Part shown: piece after piece, positions 48,173 through 60,144 of the stretch | How positions within the stretch are numbered: the first letter of the stretch is position 1 | Layout of the letters: the number at the start of each line of letters is the position of its first letter | Assembly: GCF_000150275.1 (NCBI RefSeq) | Contig: NW_002060946.1 | Coordinates: 5,618,597-5,682,596, forward strand | Length of the DNA: 64,000 bases | Reading direction: 5' to 3' | From: Trichoplax adhaerens | Taxonomy: Eukaryota > Placozoa > Uniplacotomia > Trichoplacea > Trichoplacidae | Notes under the pieces: model-generated | The model's input: the letters and a program-made list of their open reading frames with translations, nothing else | Databases searched by the model: none | What the model was told of the DNA's origin: nothing | Program-made: the position numbers and the translations under genes

Positions 48173-50665
48173 ATGGCAAACTATCAAGCAGTCCAAGTTG
48201 GTCAAGAATACGACTTTAGCTATCGTGTCTATTTTCGTATGTATTATTATTATTATACATGATTCCTTGGATGTGAACAGTTGTAATTCATCTGCCTCTT
48301 TATTTTTCGAAACGTATGATTAGGAAATCAAGATGGGCCTATTTCTCCATGGCATGATATTCCTTTATTTGCAAATGAAGAGGTAGGTTGGGATTGGGTA
48401 CGGCAGTATCATGTCGCTACACGATAGATTATGAGTTAAATTATAAATCAGTGCTTGGGCATATTAAAATTCACGATAGAATGGATTATATTGCTTTCCT
48501 ACCTTAGCAAAGAGTTATCGTTGATGCTTAGCTAGTCGTAGCAATCGTGACAATCAACTGTTGACATGTTGTTCTTAATTAATTCTTTTAATACATAAAA
48601 ATTCGGTAGGGTAGAATAAAAGATATGTTATAAATGAATGGTAATGTTGTATCAGTAGCAATAAATCTAATGTCTAAACATGACTTTGATATTTAACAGA
48701 AAACAATCCTAAATATGGTGGTGGAGATCCCACGATGGACCAATGCTAAGATGGAGGTAGGCTATCACCATTCTCCAATGGGTATCATCAAATTGGACGT
48801 TATCAGTCGTTCAGTATTGTAATCCAGATGTCTCCTAGTCATTTCCGACAATATCAATCCTAAATGCGTAAAATAGTGACGTTGAATTAAAGTGTTTTAT
48901 GCATGTGCCATGATGTTATAACGGTTGTTCTACACTGCAGAGTGCTAGTACTTGAGTGGGTGCTATATGTTTGGTGGTGTTATATTTCATAATAATAAGC
49001 GAAATGATGATGCCAACTAAACTAAACAATTATCACATGGTACTGATGATAGATTGCCACCAAAGATAAACTGAATTCTATCAAGCAAGACATTAAGAAA
49101 GGAAAATTAAGATTCGTTCACAACATATTTCCACATCATGGGTATATGTGGAATTATGGAGCGTTCCCTCAGGTCTTAATAAAGATCAAATTGTTATTAT
49201 TACAATATTTTATAAAGGAGATCGTAATTTAGCTCAGTTACTTTTTATTCATTAATCTCTAACAATTTTGTTAGACATGGGAAGATCCAAATCATGTTGA
49301 TGCAAATACCTCTTGTAAAGGTGACAATGATCCCTTGGATGTCTGTGAAATCGGCTATAAGGTGAGCATGTTTCATGAGAATTGTGAGTATTCAGTCTAC
49401 GATATGAGGCTATATCGGAGTCAATTATCATCGTCTAATATTTGAAATTTTAAATAGGTGGGAAAGCGCGGAGAGATCAAACAGGTTAAAGTCCTAGGTG
49501 TAATGGCCATGATCGATGAAGGTATACTCAATACGTTTAAAAGGATAAACAATCGTAAAAAAATATTGTAATGCTTCATTTTTTGAAATGAATATAGGTG
49601 AAACCGACTGGAAGATTCTCGCAATTGATGTCACCGATCCTCTTGCTGATAAAATCAATGGTTTGTAATGCCTCAATCAATTCTTGCTTATGAATGTACC
49701 CGGACTTTCTACGCAGTGTGGTCTCAGAATGAGTTATCATTTTTCTTGATAGACGTGCTTCAAATTGTTGAAATATCTAATATATTCTTTTGCTATGATT
49801 AGATGTTGACGATATCCCAAAGTATATGCCAAACTTTCTCGAGGTTCGCGGTAATTTGTATCATTGCAATGTTGGCTTATTACAATTACACATAAACTCA
49901 TAGTTCAGACGGACTTTAGTACGATTTTGGTTTATTGGATTCGACTACTACACTTATATAGTAACTGCCCCATTTTCAGTAACACTGAAATTTGGAATGT
50001 TTGTTTAGGCAACTCATAATTGGTTCCGTGATTATAAGATCCCGGCTGGCAAGCCACCCAATCAATTTGCTTTTTCTGGTGAAGCTAAAAATAAAGTAAG
50101 TTGATGTGTCTATTGAAGTAAAAGCCAACTAAAATTGATATGATAGCAACATGATGGTGGAAAATACTGCGAATACAAATGTATTGGATTTGTTGTTAAT
50201 TTTAGCAATTTGCAATGGGAGTTATTCATGAAACTCACAATTATTGGCGCGATCTTGTTAATGGCGCATGCGATGATGGTGGAATGAATCGGTAATATTA
50301 TAATCGCATATGCAGCTATATAGTTATATCAGTATTATATAATATAGTATTTTTTATCATCATAGGGCTAATACAGCGACTACTAACAACAATCATAAGA
50401 TATCGACGGATGAAGCTCAGAAAGAAATCGATGCTGTATGTTTCTCCAACTTAATGTATTTTAGTTTAAAATTGATTAAAAGACTATCATATCATGCAAT
50501 CATATTGATATCATCACTTCTTAAAATATAGCAACCGAGTTGCCAATCCCCTGCTTCTATTGATCAGTCAGGTAACGTTAATTTGATTGATTAGGTAAAT
50601 ATCATGGTTAATTTAAATATGCATTTTTTTACGTTTTTTTAGTAAACAAATGGCAGTACGTTTAA
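48173..50665 (+). CDS. PPA1: Soluble inorganic pyrophosphatase (family I), 286 aa
   Basis: Thirteen exons: 48173-48236, 48324-48382, 48700-48756, 49053-49172, 49275-49361, 49458-49521, 49598-49660, 49803-49843, 50009-50095, 50206-50291, 50366-50435, 50532-50571 and 50643-50665. The enzyme hydrolyses pyrophosphate to two phosphates with Mg2+, driving biosynthetic reactions. Family hallmarks are in order: [49 protein letters not shown] split over the exon 4 end, TWEDP, the metal-binding signature [32 protein letters not shown] (a further metal-ligand region), and [20 protein letters not shown]. The length equals the animal cytosolic enzyme (about 289 aa). The frame remains open 41 codons upstream to an ATG at 48050, with R/S/T-rich sequence just before the canonical start, so an alternative mitochondrial-type N-terminus is possible. 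Gene symbol by family resemblance. Confidence 0.95.
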
Positions 50666-51340
50666 CTTGGCAAACTGTCATTCTGACATGTTCTATGTCG
50701 CATATTCTTTGAAAGTGAAGGCGATACATCCTCCTTCTTAGCTACAATTTCTGAGATTGCTTTAACTGTAATATCGTAAATAAATGATAATATGATCGAT
50801 AATATACATTTCGTAATCGATAAAGAATTTCGATACAGCTTTGACTTCCAATGACAAATTCTAGAGTGCCGATATTAGCTTTCATCGTGTTTATTTACTT
50901 TTTAGTAGAGAAAAATAAGAGATGTTTTTCGAAGTTGAAAAGTATAAGACAGAACATTTTCGGAGTGGATGACCCTGAACTTCATTCATTTAGTTTACAA
51001 GAGTGTGTCAACAATCATGTACATTAACTAGTACTGTAGTAATATCTAGTCGATACCTTTTTAAAAATGAAAATATACCTCAATTAAGGCTAGTAATAAT
51101 ACAGAATCGCCCTTACAGCCCAGTTAGAAGTTGCTATTCCATAAAATAGCAGGGTATAGGCATACTTTAATTAAATGAAATTTGACCAACTTATTATAAA
51201 GGGCCATGCAACCTCAAATGAAGCAATATTTGAACCCTTACGAATAAAATATATATTACAGTAGTTGTTAAATAATTATAATGTAATAAATAAAAATTCG
51301 CGAACATTCACATTAAAAGAAAGTTTGGTTCGTAGTATAA
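50666..51340. other. Convergent 3' intergenic region
   Basis: AT-rich gap between the 3' ends of the pyrophosphatase (+) and FNIP (-) genes. It should contain both 3' UTRs. No exon or repeat is seen. Confidence 0.5.
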
Positions 51341-54300
51341 CTAGAATGCCATCTGAGGACCAGCTTTCGCGACGGCGTAGAGTAACGGCAAATCAGCCTT
51401 GTCAAACCTGAAAGAGTTATCATCAGTCACTACAGCTATCTGGAACTGTACCTAATAATTTCTATCGTCAAAATAATAGCTTTATAACGCTATTTACCCT
51501 AAATGCCTAGATATTTGCTCCTCTTTAATACTAGCGTTAGCAGTGATGTATTGAGATAAGACCTAAAATAATAATTTTTATTTCTGTAAATAATAATAAA
51601 TACCCACAAATTTGGATTTACATATATCGAATTTCTTACCGTGCTTTTGAGAAATATTTCTGATAGACAATCCTCTAAATGCATCATGCACTACATAGTT
51701 GAGGAAATAACAGTGAATAACATAACAATAACATATACAGGATTATGTTGTAGTAAGCAATGATCATACAAATGCTTACAAAGTAAGGAGGAAATAATTT
51801 TCGAAGATTTTTTACAGAATTTAACATTGCAGAAACAAGCGGGGATGCGGATATTTCTTTCCTTGCTACTTCATTCCTAATTTTTAGCAATTAATTATGA
51901 TTTAGGAATGTCGGTCAATAATTTTACTATCTATAATAGTATGAATTTACAATACCTTGCATCATTGTTGTTGGCAATATACATTTCACAGGACCTTTCA
52001 AAAGAATTAAAAATTTGCTTAGCGATGATAATCTCGGCAACTGTAAGTTGTTACTTTTCATAATTTGTAGTTACCATGTATCTGTGTCCGCAACAATACA
52101 TACAGATTCAGCGATTTCTTCATCTAAAGCCGAACACTAATATGATAGAAAGATTCACGTCATACATGTTCAAAGTTTAGGATGAGCTTCTTACTACCTC
52201 TTACATACCTCAACAGAATGTTTTAAGTCATCTATCATCTTCTCCTTAAAATTCATTGCTGGAGTTCCATGCAAAACGAAATCTGGCATATACTCGTCGT
52301 TGTAACTATGCAAGAGCAAATAATAATAGTTATACGATAACACCCGGATAAAGTACTGTTAATATATGACAACTTTTTAATAATTATTAGAAATTAATCG
52401 GCGCTATTATCGTAGTACTACTTGTGAAATATCATTACTTACTCAGCTAAGAACGAGCGTCCAAAGTTAAAGCTATGATGAAAATGCGTCTCCGAACATC
52501 TAATGAGTAGAATATAGATAAGCTCAAATTAGGTTAAAATTGCGAAAATTAATCATATGTTTGAATATTATACTCACAGATTATTTACAGGTTTCGGGGA
52601 GTTACATTTTTTTGTCCTAGAATAGCGACAAAAAATAGCAACAACATACCGCTACAGGTCAGAAATTGTCATACACTTTTAAAAATTGAAGAACACTTCT
52701 TACTTTGGTAATGGAATTTCCTTAAATCCGTCATATAGAGCGTCGACATCTTCGTCAGATTCAGCTCCCTCCAATGAGGAATTATCTTGACTATCTTTTG
52801 ATGAAGATGTATCACCGCCTGCAGACTGACATCTAGCTCTACCTGTAATTTTTTCGAACTCTGTATCCTCAACAATAGTACTGTTGGCTGCTATCATTTT
52901 TTCTGCTAACTCTATGGCAGCATCCGCAGCATTTAAAGGTTTTTCTTTAACCGGATTCTTGACAATTTCATGAATGCAGTTTTCAGAGTAAGCTCTTAGT
53001 TTGAGTAATGGAGCTTTCTTTTCTTTGCATTCGGCATCAATCAAAGTTCTCTCATCATCGATTTCATTAAGCCATTCAATGGTAATTTCATCGTCTTCGT
53101 AAATTTCACTACATCTGATAAAGTAGCTTAAAAGGTATAATATATTCCTCACTACCGGAGCGTTTTTACCAACAACAATAGTTCGACATATTCTGGTATC
53201 TGAGCCAACACTACCATAGAGATCACTAATAAAGAATGATGAGGAAAGGTGTACAGCTTATTGAATAAACCAAGGCCCTAACTGAAATTACTGATAGAGT
53301 ATTAATGCTAGTTTCATACCCTAATTGAGCCCACACTGGATTGTAAGGAAGCGAGCGCGCCAATTCGTTCAACTAAGAGAATATACATGATTAACATATC
53401 TTGGTTATAATTGAAAAAGAAGTTAGGGGTAGTAACAGGCTACAATGTCACACTTTTCACACTTACAGATACAGAAAAACGTTTATCATAATAGGACGGA
53501 TAGGGCGATTTTTCATCAGGAGCAACTGTAGAGACCCACGCAAGGTGATGACGTAGGACAGCGGTGATTAACTTTGAAATGAAACTGTAAAAAATTTTAT
53601 GCAATCAGGTTAAGAAAATATTCTTTTATGAATCGTAGATGACGTGAACAATTCATCGCATTAAAAAACAAAAAACATACAAATTATATTTCGGTTCATT
53701 AAATCTTTCGACCATTTGTACTAAGGTATCCACAAAACGCGAACATATTTCGTCTCGTTGATTATTCATAGCTAGTAAATTAAGCCACACCGGTTCCTGA
53801 ATAAGCAATAATACATACTGTTACGCAATGATTTCGATGCTGAAAATACAAAGTAAAGCCAATTTCGATGACATATTTCAATATAGTCAATGCAAATACC
53901 CTTACCGGCATACGAATAGCAGAATATAACTGGCATACCGTATTCTTAAATTTGGTAACAGCCTGAAATCCATGTTTGCGTATAAAAGGAGGAAAGAAAT
54001 TATTGTATCATACTAACTGTGCAACAAGAATGACAAATTAATCAGCTTCTTACTTCAGTAATAATCGCATAAAAGTTAGATTTGTCATCAAAGTTTCTAT
54101 TAATAATTTCCTTAAGTCGGTTAATATGGGATTCCAATACCATAAAATGAGAAAAGAAAAATCTCTTGAAGGACCTAAAAAGGGACAGGGTAAACGTTAT
54201 ACTTAAATAAGAAGGACAAGACCAACAACGTAAACGAAATATTCAAATGATATGCATCCAAGTTTACTAACTTAATTTTACAGGCATTTTCTTTACTATC

Positions 54301-57300
54301 ATCCCACAAGTTAAATATGATTCCAACGGCTAATTTAAGCTTTCTTCTTCTAGTATTAGAACAATTCTGTAATAGAAAGTAATGTTATAAGTAGGAGTAT
54401 ATCACATTAAATTTGTGTAACGTAACTAACTGGAGAATTTTCTGCTTCTTGTATCTGCGAGTTGTCTTCTGAGAATCCAAATTCGAGACTTGTGGACTTA
54501 TTGCGGAACAGTCTACGCTGGTAGCTTCCGTGAAAGGTAGCCGGTGACTGCGGGTAAAATAAATAGCTACCTTTCAAAGAGCTTGATTCTATAAGATATA
54601 GCGTAAAAAATCATCCCATTTAGAGAAGAACTATCAATACGAGTATGTGATAAGTTTAAAATAATAATAATCTTATTGTTCCAATTGTATTAATAGATGA
54701 CATTATTGAATTCTTGTCGCATTTACCAAATGAATCGGCGCTACCAACTGTAAAAAAATTGAATTTGCATTAGATGGAAAATATCTTTTCATTATTAATC
54801 ATTTTGTTAGATACAATGCATGCAAGCATCTCAATGAACGTCGATGTTACGTCAATTATTAAATTTATCATTAATACTAAGCATTTATACTTACCGCCAA
54901 ATCCAGAATCACGTCTACCGGTACGAGCAGGAATATTGATTAAACCTTTAAGACCATCAATCAACGAAGTAAATCAATATAAAGTGTATGCTAGTTTATA
55001 TTAAAGATCATATATTTATACAGTTCGATAAACATGTATACATACAATCGACAGAATAATTATGCTTTGCCAGGCTAGTACGCGGACTTGCTTCTAATGA
55101 TTAAAACATATAGTGATAAAAATTGAAGAAATTTCGCTGGACGCTAGTTAATCTAAGTTCTAAAATTGTAAACCACTTTAATATAACTAGTAAAAGTAAA
55201 AATCGCTCGATATTAGAGTACCATCACTTAAAATTATTATTCAATTTTAGTATGTAAGCAAAGCGATATTTTGATTGCATGAAATAACGTTTATTGGACA
55301 ACGAGATGAACAAGCAAAGTCGGCAGTCATAAACGTTTTCATATTCTGCTAGTATACGTATAAGTAGAATTGCTTTAGTAAGGAAGGTGTTAGTACCTTG
55401 TCTGAGTATGGAAGTCGACATGGACTTTGAAGTAAGGGCTACACAAAGGTAAATAATATATTGAATTATTAATGTTACGAAAGCCGTAGTCGACAAATCG
55501 GTCAGTGACTGTAACATATAGCGTAGGCTTACGTCGAGAACTGACGCGTAGTTCATCTAGACTTGATCTTGCATAAGACGATTTAGATGACGTATCGTCA
55601 GCTTTATTATCAATTCTAAAAAAGGAGATGTAAAATTAATAATACGCCATGAGTAAAGTTAATAATTACTCATATATTAATTTTATCAAATTATAGAGGG
55701 TAGATCATTAAACTATCTGCTGTACCTATCCAACGTAAATACTTTGGTTACTAATAGTTGTGGAGGTATTCTAATTTCGTGGACTTTTACAGTGGTTTTG
55801 TCAATTTTAACGGCGACAGAACCAAACATAATTTCTTTAAACATTTTAATATCGGAATTAATTTGATTGCCTTGATTGCCATCTGAGGGGAAACGTCTAC
55901 CATTCTTTCCAGTATCTAACAGTAACGACTTTTGTCCATGATGATCTTCTTGAAATATTAAGATACGAATTTGTTTCTCGTCGAAAGGAGGAGATGGCAA
56001 TCTAAAAGTGATACAGTTTATGTCAATAATAGTGAATTGTTACTCATCAGTGCAGTACATAAATCAATCATTTACCAGGTATGTTATACATGGAATAAAG
56101 TCTATCAATCATTACTTGACTATAGCGATAACGTTGCACCATGTTGTATTAATTTAAAATATTATATTAATATCGAGAGAATAAGAAAGAGCCAATGTTT
56201 GGCATTTTAAGTCATAAAAAGTCGATTGATAATGGAACTACGTAATGTTGCTCCTCATTAATTAGGGCGTAATTGTTTGAGAATGTTCAGCCAGGGCTAC
56301 TATTTTGATATCACTGCGTTAGTTTAGTGGTAACATTTTGAAGAGTTATAGGCATTGATGTCCAAATGGTATAATGGCAAAGCAGTAAATTTAATGCCTC
56401 GGTACACATTGTAGTAAAATACTCGCATGTCAAAGGATTGAGCAGAGCGAGCTCTATGAATAGGTTAATTTTACCAACAATTAATGATTAGTACCAAACT
56501 CATGACATTCATATGTACAAATTGTAGACATATCGAGAATTTTTGCCTCAATTTCTTTTAATTCAAAAGAAATCTTTCAAAACACAATTTACTATTGATA
56601 ATTATAGTTTATGACTACAGATCAGCACGCGATATTACAAGGGTCTACTATAGTATATTTAATAGAAAGAATAACTGTTATGAGCAATACTAATTCATTT
56701 ACGTATAATTCAGAAATTGTTTATATTGCAGTAAACATGAATAGGAGCGTGTAGATGATCTAGTACACTATAACTTTGCAATTGGAGAAAAAATAGATGA
56801 ATTACGTTTTAAAGTGGATGTAGCATACACGCGTAATTTGCTTGTTTTATCCAGTAATCAATCAGTATCACTGTAAGTTACAAGTAGAAGAATATGGGAC
56901 CAATAAAATGCACATGTTTTCATTTTGGTGTTGGTAAGAATATTTACCATGGATAGCTAGTTGTAAGTTTACTGTAAGCGAGTGAATTACTTGGATTCTA
57001 CAAATTGATGGTAACGCGCTGATTATTCTACCCCATTCATTCTAACATAAACATCACTGACGTTCATATAACAACAGACTACCGTAGAATAAGAGGCCTT
57101 AAAGTCAGATTTTGTGTTGGTTCAATTTGCTTACTACAGTTTACATTAAGAAGATGTTGCATCATTATCTAGTGGATTACATCGTTTTGGACAAAAGCGA
57201 CATGTAATTCGATTTGAACCATTGCTAATTGTAAGCATTGACAAGAAGATTTTCATGTTATCAATTTAAAAAGTGTATATGGATAGGAGGCTGTAGGTGA

Positions 57301-57590
57301 TATTGCGAAATGATGAGTCGAAAAGGTGCAGACTTTAAGACGTTCATAATGATTATGGTGGAATGAGTCATCGATTGTACAGTACTTGTATTATTTTGTA
57401 TTCATGGCATAGGGAATGTAATATCGGACAACGACAAGAAGTAAGAATGAAATAAGAATATTGTAAAATCAAAAATTGTCTACTACAGTGCCATAAAGTG
57501 TATTCAACCTAGTAAGGTCGATCATGGTAGAACATTTTGTGAAGAGACTTACTTTGGTTTGGCATGGCTTTCTACTTGACTGCTTGACAT
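51341..57590 (-). CDS. FNIP: Folliculin-interacting protein (FNIP1/2 homologue), 780 aa
   Basis: Twenty exons join in phase: 57590-57553, 56001-55726, 55615-55397, 55086-55046, 54945-54895, 54570-54431, 54366-54272, 54174-54054, 53962-53906, 53796-53681, 53584-53467, 53372-53320, 53225-52704, 52472-52443, 52305-52205, 52040-51956, 51876-51780, 51690-51640, 51562-51498 and 51407-51341. FNIP pairs with folliculin as a GAP complex for RagC/D at the lysosome, linking amino acids to mTORC1 and TFE3/TFEB. Family marks include FDEKQIRILIFQE and MFGSVAVK...RIPPQLLVTKVF (longin part), RRDSGFGG and GSYQRRLF, RKLKLAVGIIFNL, FFFSHFMVLESHI, EPVWLNLL, KLITAVLRHHLAWVSTV, PYNPVWAQLGDLYGSVGS, NILYLLSYFIRCSE, then the DENN-type end with YMPDFVLHGTP, MMHLEDCLSEIFLKS and DKADLPLLYAVA. 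It is shorter than vertebrate FNIP (about 1100 aa) because the acidic middle region is reduced. Exons 4-5 are tiny and least certain. Confidence 0.92.
56002..57552. other. FNIP intron 1
   Basis: A 1.55-kb intron between the 38-nt start exon and the first longin-domain exon. No other feature is supported. Short frames here lack any signature. Confidence 0.6.
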
Positions 57591-59139
57591 TGATTGAAGA
57601 TTTATATAGCAGCAAATGAAAAAAAAAACATTCAACTTGCAATCATTGCATCATACATAATACAGTCCATACCAATGTCTATAGACATCAAGACCACTGG
57701 TAGTGCAATCAAGCAATAGGTTGATTGTAATTATCCTATCAACTTGTAGTCGACAAATTATTTATTGTCAAATAAGCACCTGCAATCACGGTTGTACTGC
57801 GCTCTAAGTTTGTTTTACTGTTTCTATGGACTACCGCCATTCATCAATCTCTTTACTGATACAGTATCGATGGACGCAGTTTCCATTCAGCAATATGGCG
57901 AGGTTGATCATTGTAAATACTGTAATACATATCTCTAACCCTTTCCACTGTCTTTTTCTGTCGACTAGCACTTGTATGTACTGTATTGGACTGTACTAAA
58001 GAATTGGTATTTTTTTCTCCTTTTTTTGTGAGGACTATAGCCATGATTGTCAATTGACTGGCCATGGCCATTACTGTATATCCTATCAACATTGTCTACT
58101 GTAGTATGGTAGTATGCAGTATGACGATGACGTTGTGTACTAATGATTGAACTTACATGACGTCTTGTTCTTCTTTATGAGAAAAGGATAGAGTTGCTGC
58201 TATCTTAGAAAGCATGTTGAACGGTTGATCATGTACACCAGTTGTATATAGACACTGGTTAAGCAGAGAAATTCATCCAGAAATGGAAAGGTTGTTTTTG
58301 TAGAATGTAGAGTATTTGCAGCAGTAGTAGGTCGCTATCGACAACCAATGTTTTGATTGGGAAATGACTGTCAATTGGAATAGGAAAGGTAGACTACATC
58401 AATGGATTATCTACTCCTCCTACTACCGTATAATATAAACTGTTGGCTATTGCAATACTATGTAGGATAGTAATCAGTCAAGATTGCTTGCAGAACGATT
58501 TGACCGCTATTGAAAAATGAAGGATGGAAAGCTTGACCAACACTCTCGCTGTTGTCTCCTCCACTGACAATTGTTGTATCAAAGAGATCCAATCTACTCC
58601 AACGGCTGTCCACTACAGTATCCAACAACCATTTCAATTCAATGACTTTAACAAACCCCTTTTTCTTCTTTTTAGACACAACTCTTAACAGACAAATGTT
58701 TCTCAATCTCTCCAGCACCAATTTTCAAGCTCAATTTCAAGTCGATTGGACATGCAATTCAATGAATTGCCAGAGACATGTTGGAAGATTCCACTTTGGC
58801 TAAGTGCAAAAGAATTCCTTCACCCAAGTACCTTCACCCTACTACCTTCACCCTACTACCTTCACCCTACTACTGCTGGACCGCTATGCTATTGTCAATA
58901 ACAATAAGGCGCGTCACCACAGTGGGGTTGAACACCGTGTCCCATGACTTGCACTTTATTCAAGTACGGTGAAATAAAATGCCCATAGTTTTACCTTAGC
59001 TCGATACTTGTGTTTCAACGCTATCGACGGAGTGACTAGGGTGGACTGTTTACAGGGGGCAGTCCGATGCATGATATCCACATGACGCTCCTCATTCAAA
59101 GCCATTTCCCATACAAACCAATACAGAGTCAGTGACCTA

Positions 59140-59470
59140 GACGGTACAGTACAGTACGGTACAGGAGAACTGGTTCCGAAAGTAGTGTCACGTGCTCATC
59201 CGGTGGCTTGTGCGTCAGCACATAGCTGAGTGACTGAGTCATCCGAAATACTTTCCAGTCCAGGTTAGGTTAGTCGCTGATGAACAGCTTGGACAGACAG
59301 AAAAGTCCTCCAACGACGAGAGGGTAAGGGGAGTTGTCTGTCCAACTTCTTGGTACTAGTACAGTACCGGTACTGTACCGGTACAGTACTGGTATGGATT
59401 GTGTACAGTACAGTGCAGTACGGTAGACTACAGATCGTGCAGTACTGTACAGTACTGTACACTGTAAAGC
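59140..59470. repeat. GTAC-centred palindromic simple-sequence block
   Basis: Runs such as 'acagtacagtacggtacagg' near 59150 and 'agtaccggtactgtaccgg' near 59361 are self-complementary on a 4-8 bp scale. A second run, 'cagtactgtacagtactgta', lies near 59441. They share the motif with 12410-12965, and a smaller cluster lies at 59815-59830. Confidence 0.7.
59187..59194. promoter_or_regulatory. GTCACGTG E-box (M-box/CLEAR-like)
   Basis: An eight-base match to the TFEB/MITF core, 1.6 kb upstream of the FNIP start and about 0.95 kb upstream of the STOML1-like start. In vertebrates FNIP genes are TFE3/TFEB targets. Function here is inference. Confidence 0.35.
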
Positions 59471-60144
59471 TGTCGAGAAAGTCACCTACCGATCCCAAGC
59501 TTGGGAACGCATGAATGTGTACAGCAGTCCAAAACGTCACCCATCGATCCCATTGTTGGGCGCGCATAGACAGTTGGACACTGGACGGTACGCAAACAAT
59601 TCATCATCCAAGTTTCAAACTGGACTCATTGTCTATACTTTACTGTACCATGGACGATGCAGCTGAGATTGGCGACAGTGGCCTGTCCAAATCAATGATT
59701 GCTATGCTTTTCTTTTCACCACAGTCATGGACTACAGTACCAAATGTCCTCGATAGTCCATGACCACCATTGCAACAGTAGTCTAGACTACAGTATGACC
59801 ACCGTGCTACAAGCGTACTGTACAGTACAACTCTCCTCAGGCTCATTTCCCTTATTCAACGGTTTTGTTTTGGTACTGAACCTTCGACCGATGCAATGAC
59901 AACAACATTAACACAAAATCGGTGAACCATCTCCAATCTGCTATTGTGGACCAAAATGCCGCTAGCATCCTAGGCTACAGTATGGCGAGTGGAGAAGACA
60001 GCCAGTCGCCTGTTGCACCACGCCATGGTACCGTACTACGCAGGGTCGTCAACGGCAGTCATAAGAAGCAGGTGACCCACTGGAAAGGTTGAAGCCATCG
60101 CCACTTCAACTTGGACCCGATTGCGATCGAGGAAAATGGTGACG

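Larger units (their letters stand above)
57591..60135. other. Intergenic region between divergent FNIP and STOML1-like genes
   Basis: No exon is supported. The region is clearly less AT-rich than average between 58500 and 60100. It contains GTAC palindromes, a short 'accttcaccctact' tandem repeat (about 58829-58872, three units) and one GTCACGTG site. The promoters of both flanking genes must lie here. Many overlapping open frames on both strands reflect the low stop density. Confidence 0.5.

Noticed and set aside
56270-56420. tRNA-like string 'tagtttagtggtaac' with downstream half
   Set aside because: No T-loop GTTC consensus and no acceptor-stem pairing could be made.
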